Positions 22,501 to 26,396 of a DNA stretch of 26,396 bases are shown in pieces (positions within the stretch are counted from its first letter, which is position 1; each line of letters starts with the position of its first letter). Source of the DNA: Intoshia linei (taxonomy: Eukaryota; Orthonectida; Rhopaluridae). Under the pieces are notes generated by a model, which was not told the origin of the DNA, ran no database searches, and saw only the letters and a program-made list of their open reading frames with translations. Both the position numbers and the translations under genes were made by a program. The stretch lies in the NCBI GenBank assembly GCA_001642005.1, contig LWCA01000470.1:1-26396 (forward strand), written 5' to 3'.

Positions 22501-22792
22501 GCTTTTGGTTATGAGAAATTCCAATCTTTTTAATGATGAAGAGGTTTGGGTAAAGACTTGCCACAAAATTGATAATGTTTTACCAAATTTTATTAATAAT
22601 CTTAATTCAGTTAATACTAAATCAAATGATATTTTTTCTGATTCTCCAAGTGACGAAGAATCTCATTTATCTACGTGCAACGTCACTGCGTCTCAAAATC
22701 AAATTTCTGATTGTTCTGTTTTATTGAATCCTGAAATTATTGAAAGTGTCATGTCCGTTGTCACTCAAAATACACCAGAAACTCAAGAGTAA
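16503..22792 (+). CDS. GBF1: GBF1-type large ARF guanine-nucleotide exchange factor (Sec7 domain)
   Basis: Five exons: 16503-17031, 17083-17165, 17201-17218, 17420-17477 and 18651-22792, giving 1609 aa. Seen: an N-terminal DCB domain (about 1-200, with SIKFVGSDPDKDEI as in GBF1), an acidic/Asn-rich linker, and a HUS domain with the HUS-box YINYDC near residue 390. The Sec7 domain (about 534-695) has the catalytic glutamate in FRLAGEAP (E601) and the second motif ILNVDQHNETAKKQN. HDS helical repeats follow to about 1540, including FLQRALL and ALPELLKNMLLVM. Known role: GBF1 activates ARF1 at the cis-Golgi/ERGIC by GDP-GTP exchange, recruiting COPI coat. The C-terminal tail is short, so the protein is smaller than human GBF1 (about 1860). 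The residue matching human M832, linked to brefeldin A sensitivity, is Ile (639). The 18-bp exon 3 is predicted from phase and splice sites only. Confidence 0.93.
17166..17200 (+). other. 35-bp micro-intron in GBF1
   Basis: It runs from gtaatt to aatttag and is followed by the predicted 18-bp exon coding VAYENN. It matches the size of the 35-bp intron in the NF-X1 gene. The next intron (17219-17419, 201 bp) must be removed as one piece, because the alternative acceptor at 17265 leads to an in-frame stop without a donor. Confidence 0.6.
17478..18650 (+). other. GBF1 intron 4, 1173 bp
   Basis: The donor is gtaaat and the acceptor tttttcag; the frame runs KPKK-A|DKNDMT across it. It contains a hAT insertion (18336-18542) and, at about 18040-18292, four copies of a ~35-bp unit: two as ...aattttttaagat... 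and two inverted as ...attatcttcaaaatcttta.... The rest is AT-rich with nothing recognised. Confidence 0.75.
18336..18542. mobile_element. Non-autonomous hAT element (207 bp) with perfect 8-bp target duplication
   Basis: The left end is CAGGGTGCACAACCTGCGGC. The right end on the other strand is CAGGGGTGCACAACCTTTCC. Both sides are flanked by an exact gtctagtc (18328-18335 and 18543-18550). The interior has no coding sequence. The exact duplication and well-kept termini suggest a younger insertion than its neighbours in the window. It lies in GBF1 intron 4. Confidence 0.92.
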
Positions 22793-22883
22793 ATTTTTTT
22801 AATTAAATTGTTTATTATTTTATCTGTTCTTGTTTGCATATTATTTGGTGATCATGTCTTTGTGACTCATAACTTACGAGTCG

Positions 22884-23270
22884 TAATAATCCTTACTTAT
22901 ATAATATGTTTTGTCCGTGTGTTATCGTTTATTTCAATAACTACCCGTCTTAGAATTTTATAAAGTCCACATTTCAAGTACAGTTTTTTCCGGGACGTAT
23001 AATAAGATAAATTTCAACCTCCCAAACTCACATATTACCGATCAAAAAGCCCAATTATCCCTCTTTTTGAAAATCAAACGAGTTGGAGAATTTAAAAGAA
23101 TATATACGCTGATACGGATTTTAAAATCATAAACATTATCATAAATTTAAATGCTGATGCGGATTTTAAAATCATAAACATTATCATAAATTTAAATTTA
23201 AAAAAATACACTGATGCGGATTTTAAAATCATAAACATTATCATAAATTTAAATTTAAAAAAATTATATT
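22884..23270 (+). repeat. Dispersed repeat, copy 2, with internal tandem array
   Basis: The stretch 22890-23000 (ccttacttatataa ... cttagaatttt.taaag.cca ... acagttttttccgggacgt) is closely matched at 26273-26396. The 51 bp before and including ccgggacgt differ at only a few positions. A short palindrome, gactcataacttacgagtc, lies just upstream. The 3' part holds the tandem array listed separately. It is probably a transposable element of unknown class. Confidence 0.65.
23108..23266 (+). repeat. Three-copy tandem repeat, units of 45 to 58 bp
   Basis: Units start at 23108, 23153 and 23210. Each reads ctgat.cggattttaaaatc followed by ataaacattatcataaattt. Units two and three also carry aaatttaaaaaaat, so the array has length variation. 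The copies are nearly identical, implying recent expansion. A diverged single unit is visible in dispersed-repeat copy 1 near 1935. Confidence 0.9.
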
Positions 23271-23366
23271 TGGATCATACTGATTTATATTTTTTATCAA
23301 AAATAAATAAATCACTGCCGTTAAAATATTGATAGACATTATTACAAAGGCAGTCGATTTATTAGC

Positions 23367-23466
23367 CATCAAATAAAATGCGTTAACATCAAATAACGTG
23401 ACTTAACATCAAATTTTAAATTCTATCGTCAAATAAATATAATAGCAGTCAATAGAAAGTAATTAG
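23367..23466 (+). repeat. Five imperfect 20-bp tandem units
   Basis: The word catcaaat or a variant (cgtcaaat, agtcaata) recurs at 23367, 23387, 23407, 23427 and 23447, an exact 20-bp period. The rest of each unit is degenerate. The array ends in AT-rich DNA full of further caaatta words. Confidence 0.65.
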
Positions 23467-23793
23467 ACAATACTTTTATTTAATTTGAAGGCAATTTATT
23501 ACGTCTAGCAACAATACATATATTTGTGCTCAAATTAAATCTTATAGCATAAGTAAAGTTAATTTTCAAGTTAATTTATCAAATAATAACATTTAAAGTC
23601 AAATTAATTTTATTCAACTTCAAATTATATATAATCAAATTAAATAATTTTGAATTTAACATATTAAATTTCATTTAGCAAGATTAATTTTAATTAACAA
23701 AGATTAAAAATTAATATTCAGTAATGAAATTGAACAATATCAAAGGAAAATTGTCCGCTTCACTGAACATAAAATTGTATTGCTCATTGTTGA
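23467..23793. other. AT-rich DNA between the 20-bp array and the MULE-like fragment
   Basis: No gene seen. It has many caaatta words and may include eroded coding sequence of the same transposase, but no frame could be followed. Confidence 0.35.
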
Positions 23794-24087
23794 GTCATAA
23801 AATTTGAAATTGAAATATTGGAAACAAATGAAAATATATTTGATGAATATATGGAAAAAATTTTCCAAGAATATGAAGTATGTTATAACAATCAGGAATG
23901 GAAGCTATCAACGTGTACGTGTTGATTTTTTTTAAAAAATTTTAAATGTAAACACTTAATATTAATAGCAATGCATTTAAATTTATTGAAAAATGATGAT
24001 TTATTGGTTGAATCAAAATCAATTTTCATCGAAGAGAAAAAAAGAGGACGTCTCAAAGGATCCACAAGGGCTTTAATTGTAAATTAA
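23794..24087 (+). pseudogene. C-terminal fragment of a MULE-like (SWIM zinc-finger) transposase
   Basis: One frame reads ...FDEYMEKIFQEY..., then WKLSTCTC followed by an in-frame TGA (23923-23925), then FFLKNFKCKHLILIAMHL, and finally KKRGRLKGSTRALIVN with a stop at 24085-24087. The CTC...CKH pattern is a SWIM zinc finger (CxC...CxH). The basic GRxKGS..AL end is typical of SWIM-bearing MULE transposase relatives. The catalytic part is missing, and a stop lies in the finger loop, so the fragment is dead. Assignment rests on motif pattern only. Confidence 0.55.
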
Positions 24088-24303
24088 ATAAACATTAATT
24101 AGTAGTAAATTTACTGTTTTCCTCATCTTATTTATATATAATTTGATGTTTATTGTAATTATTTGACTGTTCAATCAACCATTTTGATTTAAATTCAATT
24201 TTATTTTCTTAAAAATATTTTTATTTTGACTTGTCTCAATTTTATCGTCTATTACAAATAAATGTAAATTAAACTTTATTATTATTCACAATAAATTAAC
24301 TCA

Positions 24304-25929
24304 TTATTTCAAATCATAAGGTGGTATAACCCTCGTATGAGTACAAGCTGATATTTTGATATCATTGATCGGAATTTGAGTATCAGCATCAGTCTTTTCA
24401 TTATTTATCTTCTTTATTTGATTCTAAATATTTTTCTTTATTAATAAATTATATTATACATATATATATTTATTTCATATATAATATTTATTAATTGAAA
24501 TTTTGGTGAATCGGATCAAGACAATTTCACTGAACCTTTAGAATGGTAATTATGGTGATTTAACAAATAGATTTCAAGAGTCTACACAGTTCCGTACTCG
24601 AGACCCCTTTGCGGATTTCAACGACATTTTGTAAAATGGGGCCTCATTTTACCAATTGAGAATTAAAAAAATAATATTCTCCAATATCATAACTAAATTG
24701 TGTGTTAAATTTAAAATGTAAATTTAAGTGCTCTAATTCTATAATCTAAAATATAAACTAATTAAATATTTTGATCCTCAAAAAATCAGCATATTTCACT
24801 TATTAGTACAGTGTTTCCCAAATTCCGGTTCGCGAAATAATTTTGAAAAAAATTTTACTTATTAAAAATAAATTTATTTAAAATGGCCAGAAAAGGTACG
24901 TACTATCAATTTTAGTTTATTTGGTGTTAAATGTAAAGCCAAAACTACTTATATATGATGAACAAAAATTTTCAGCTTAAAATTTATTCTAAATAAACTA
25001 AAAGTGATAGTACGTATTTTTCTAGCCACTTTAATATATTACGTTGCAAAAATTTTTAATGTGGTCTAGTTATTTCGCTTTAATGGTTCTAGTCTAATCT
25101 AAACGGTAAATTTTATAATTTATTACCGGTCTACCGTGAAAAAAGAGTGGGAACCCCTGTATTAGAACATGGTGCACATTATGTATTTTAATCAAATATA
25201 AACATATTATACATGTGTTACATACATACAGTGTTACACTGATAATTTTCAAAAAAACTCGGTTTTCGCTTTGTAAATAATTTGAGAACATTATTTATGA
25301 GAAGTCTAAAAAAATAACCATTCCATCTATGACTTTTCCAAAAACAACATGTTTTCCATCCATCCATCTAGCTTGAGATGAAGTGATGAAGAACTGAGAT
25401 CCATTTGTATCTAAAATACTTATAATAAAAAAAAAACACGACGCATTGACATAAAATTATTATTCACCTTTTCCTCTATTGGCCATGGAGACTACACCGG
25501 TTTTATGACTCAGATCAAAAGTTTCATCAATAAATTCACCTCCATAGACAGAGGTGCTACCAGAGCCATCATTATTTGTCACATCACCAGATTGGATCAA
25601 TAAATCAGGAACAATTCTGTGAACAGTAGAATTGGCGTAAGACAAAGTATCCTACAAAAATATTTAAAATATCAATTAATGAATTAACAAGTTACATTAA
25701 TTACATTATGAGTTTCATATCCTTCACACAATAAAACATAGTTTAATACAGTTATTGGTGCAATTTCACCAAATAGTGCCAATTTAACTGTTGCTTTGTA
25801 ATCCGTTTTCTCTTCCTTTGTCACAGTAAATTCCAAAATGACTTCATCCGTTACAGTCAATTTTAAGTCTTTTGCACATTTGTAAACTGATAGTATCAAA
25901 AGTAAATATGAAACAACTTTAAAATTCAT
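24304..25929 (-). CDS. PPIB: Secretory-pathway cyclophilin (peptidyl-prolyl isomerase, PPIB type)
   Basis: Four exons on the minus strand: 25705-25929, 25468-25651, 25319-25410 and 24304-24423, giving 206 aa. Seen: an N-terminal hydrophobic signal peptide (about residues 4-18, [14 protein letters not shown]), then a cyclophilin fold with [14 protein letters not shown] (85-98), [15 protein letters not shown] (130-144) and [16 protein letters not shown] (152-167). The last exon adds [15 protein letters not shown] and NDIKISAC, matching the family C-terminus; it lies 895 bp beyond exon 3. Known role: cis-trans isomerisation of X-Pro bonds during ER protein folding. Relative to human CypA, active-site Arg (R87), Gln (Q95), Phe (F143), Trp (W152) and His (H157) are kept, while F60 and M61 are both Leu (92, 93). 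No KDEL-type tail is present. If exon 4 were ignored, the protein would end eight codons past exon 3. Confidence 0.88.
24424..25318 (-). other. Cyclophilin intron 3, 895 bp
   Basis: The donor is gttatt (not the usual gta), the acceptor atttag, and the phase is 0, joining [15 protein letters not shown]. About 40 percent of its length is the hAT element. The remaining DNA is AT-rich, with a tata-repeat near 24457-24470. Confidence 0.65.
24809..25159. mobile_element. Non-autonomous hAT element (351 bp) with internal foldback, in the cyclophilin intron
   Basis: The left end is CAGTGTTTCCCAAATTCCGG, and the right end on the other strand is CAGGGGTTCCCACTCTTTTT. The flanking octamers tattagta (24801-24808) and tattagaa (25160-25167) match at seven of eight positions. 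Inside, 24879-24922 and 24991-25033 form a ~43-bp inverted repeat (core gtacgtactatca / tgatagtacgta), so the centre can fold into a hairpin. There is no transposase. The left terminus resembles the hAT remnant end at 9511. Confidence 0.87.
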
Positions 25930-26160
25930 AATTTTAAACCGTTATGAAATAAATTTGACTGAAATGAATATAATTAATGACATACGTTACAAATCAGTGT
26001 GTAACAGTACTAATGCAACATGTTTTTTAAAAAACAATAAATTGACTAATTTTCATCGCACAACACTGAATCGGCGTCATGCGTGTTTCCTTTTATTGCC
26101 ATTTATGAAATAAAAATAATCGATATAGTGAATCCGTTACAATCAAATAATATCTTTAGA
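25930..26160. other. Upstream region of the cyclophilin gene
   Basis: AT-rich DNA that should contain the minus-strand promoter. I see no unambiguous TATA box or other element. Confidence 0.4.
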
Positions 26161-26396
26161 TAGAATACAGTATTCACTCTATTACTCTATAACTCGTCAA
26201 TTCTGCATTTCGTTATGTGATTATTACTGAAATATATAAATATTAACATTCTATTCTATAACTCGCCATTCATCCTAACTTATATAAAAGGCTACGCGAT
26301 TTTTGTTTGTGTGTGTGTGTCTGACTTTAATAATGTAACTAACACTCTTAGAATTTTTTAAAGACCACATTTCAATTACAGTTTTTTCCGGGACGT
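26161..26396 (+). repeat. Dispersed repeat, copy 3, cut by the window edge
   Basis: It begins around tagaatacagtattcactct and contains a doubled block (ctctataactcgtcaattc / ttctataactcgccattc). A clean TATA-like tatataaaag follows at 26281-26290, then a (GT)6 run at 26309-26320. It ends with ttacagttttttccgggacgt at the window end. The last ~50 bp are nearly identical to 22950-23000. The TATA-like box suggests the family may carry its own promoter. It continues beyond the window. Confidence 0.65.

Noticed and set aside
25094-25291. 65-codon minus-strand open frame downstream of the cyclophilin exon 3
   Set aside because: Overlaps the hAT element, and its sequence does not continue the cyclophilin; the true last exon is at 24304-24423.
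1-26396. tRNA, rRNA, CRISPR, operon or a new multi-gene system
   Set aside because: No cloverleaf with box A/B, no rRNA blocks and no spaced identical repeats. The six genes are unrelated eukaryotic housekeeping genes.

Overview
The window reads as nuclear DNA of a eukaryote, most likely an animal with a very AT-rich genome (about three quarters A+T by eye). The genes are split by GT-AG introns, the standard genetic code fits every gene, and the DNA between exons is full of decayed DNA transposons. The ribosomal protein RPSA carries animal-like blocks ([17 protein letters not shown]), and the transposase fossil belongs to the hAT type common in invertebrates. Many introns are tiny (35 to 85 bp), and RPSA is unusually diverged. 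Both suggest a fast-evolving, AT-rich invertebrate, perhaps a parasite, but I cannot name the taxon.

Layout. 1-4476: gene-free and repeat-rich. It holds a 649-bp element with 58-bp inverted arms, a hAT terminus lying directly against it, a decayed copy of a dispersed repeat, and a broken hAT transposase (2496-4130). 4477-6290 (+): DEAD-box rRNA-processing helicase DDX49. 6730-8723 (+): small-subunit ribosomal protein RPSA, six exons. 8741-10059 (-): replication factor C subunit RFC5, two exons, ending 17 bp from the RPSA stop. 10346-15357 (-): NF-X1-type zinc-finger protein, nine exons. 16503-22792 (+): GBF1-type Sec7 ARF-GEF, five exons. 22793-24303: a gene-free stretch with tandem arrays, a second dispersed-repeat copy and a MULE-like transposase fragment. 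24304-25929 (-): secreted or ER cyclophilin of the PPIB type, four exons. 25930-26396: cyclophilin upstream DNA and a third dispersed-repeat copy cut by the window edge.

For every multi-exon gene I placed the splice junctions by hand. In each case the exon sum is divisible by three and the reading frame runs through to a stop: 437, 257, 332, 709, 1609 and 206 aa. These are predictions without RNA evidence.

The six host genes are unrelated housekeeping functions (ribosome assembly, ribosome, DNA replication, transcription or RNA regulation, Golgi traffic, protein folding). They do not form an operon or a pathway. The most distinctive feature is the mobile-DNA load. Four small non-autonomous hAT elements with 8-bp target-site duplications sit inside introns of three genes, and most large introns contain such an insert or a foldback repeat. 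I found no convincing new multi-gene biological system.
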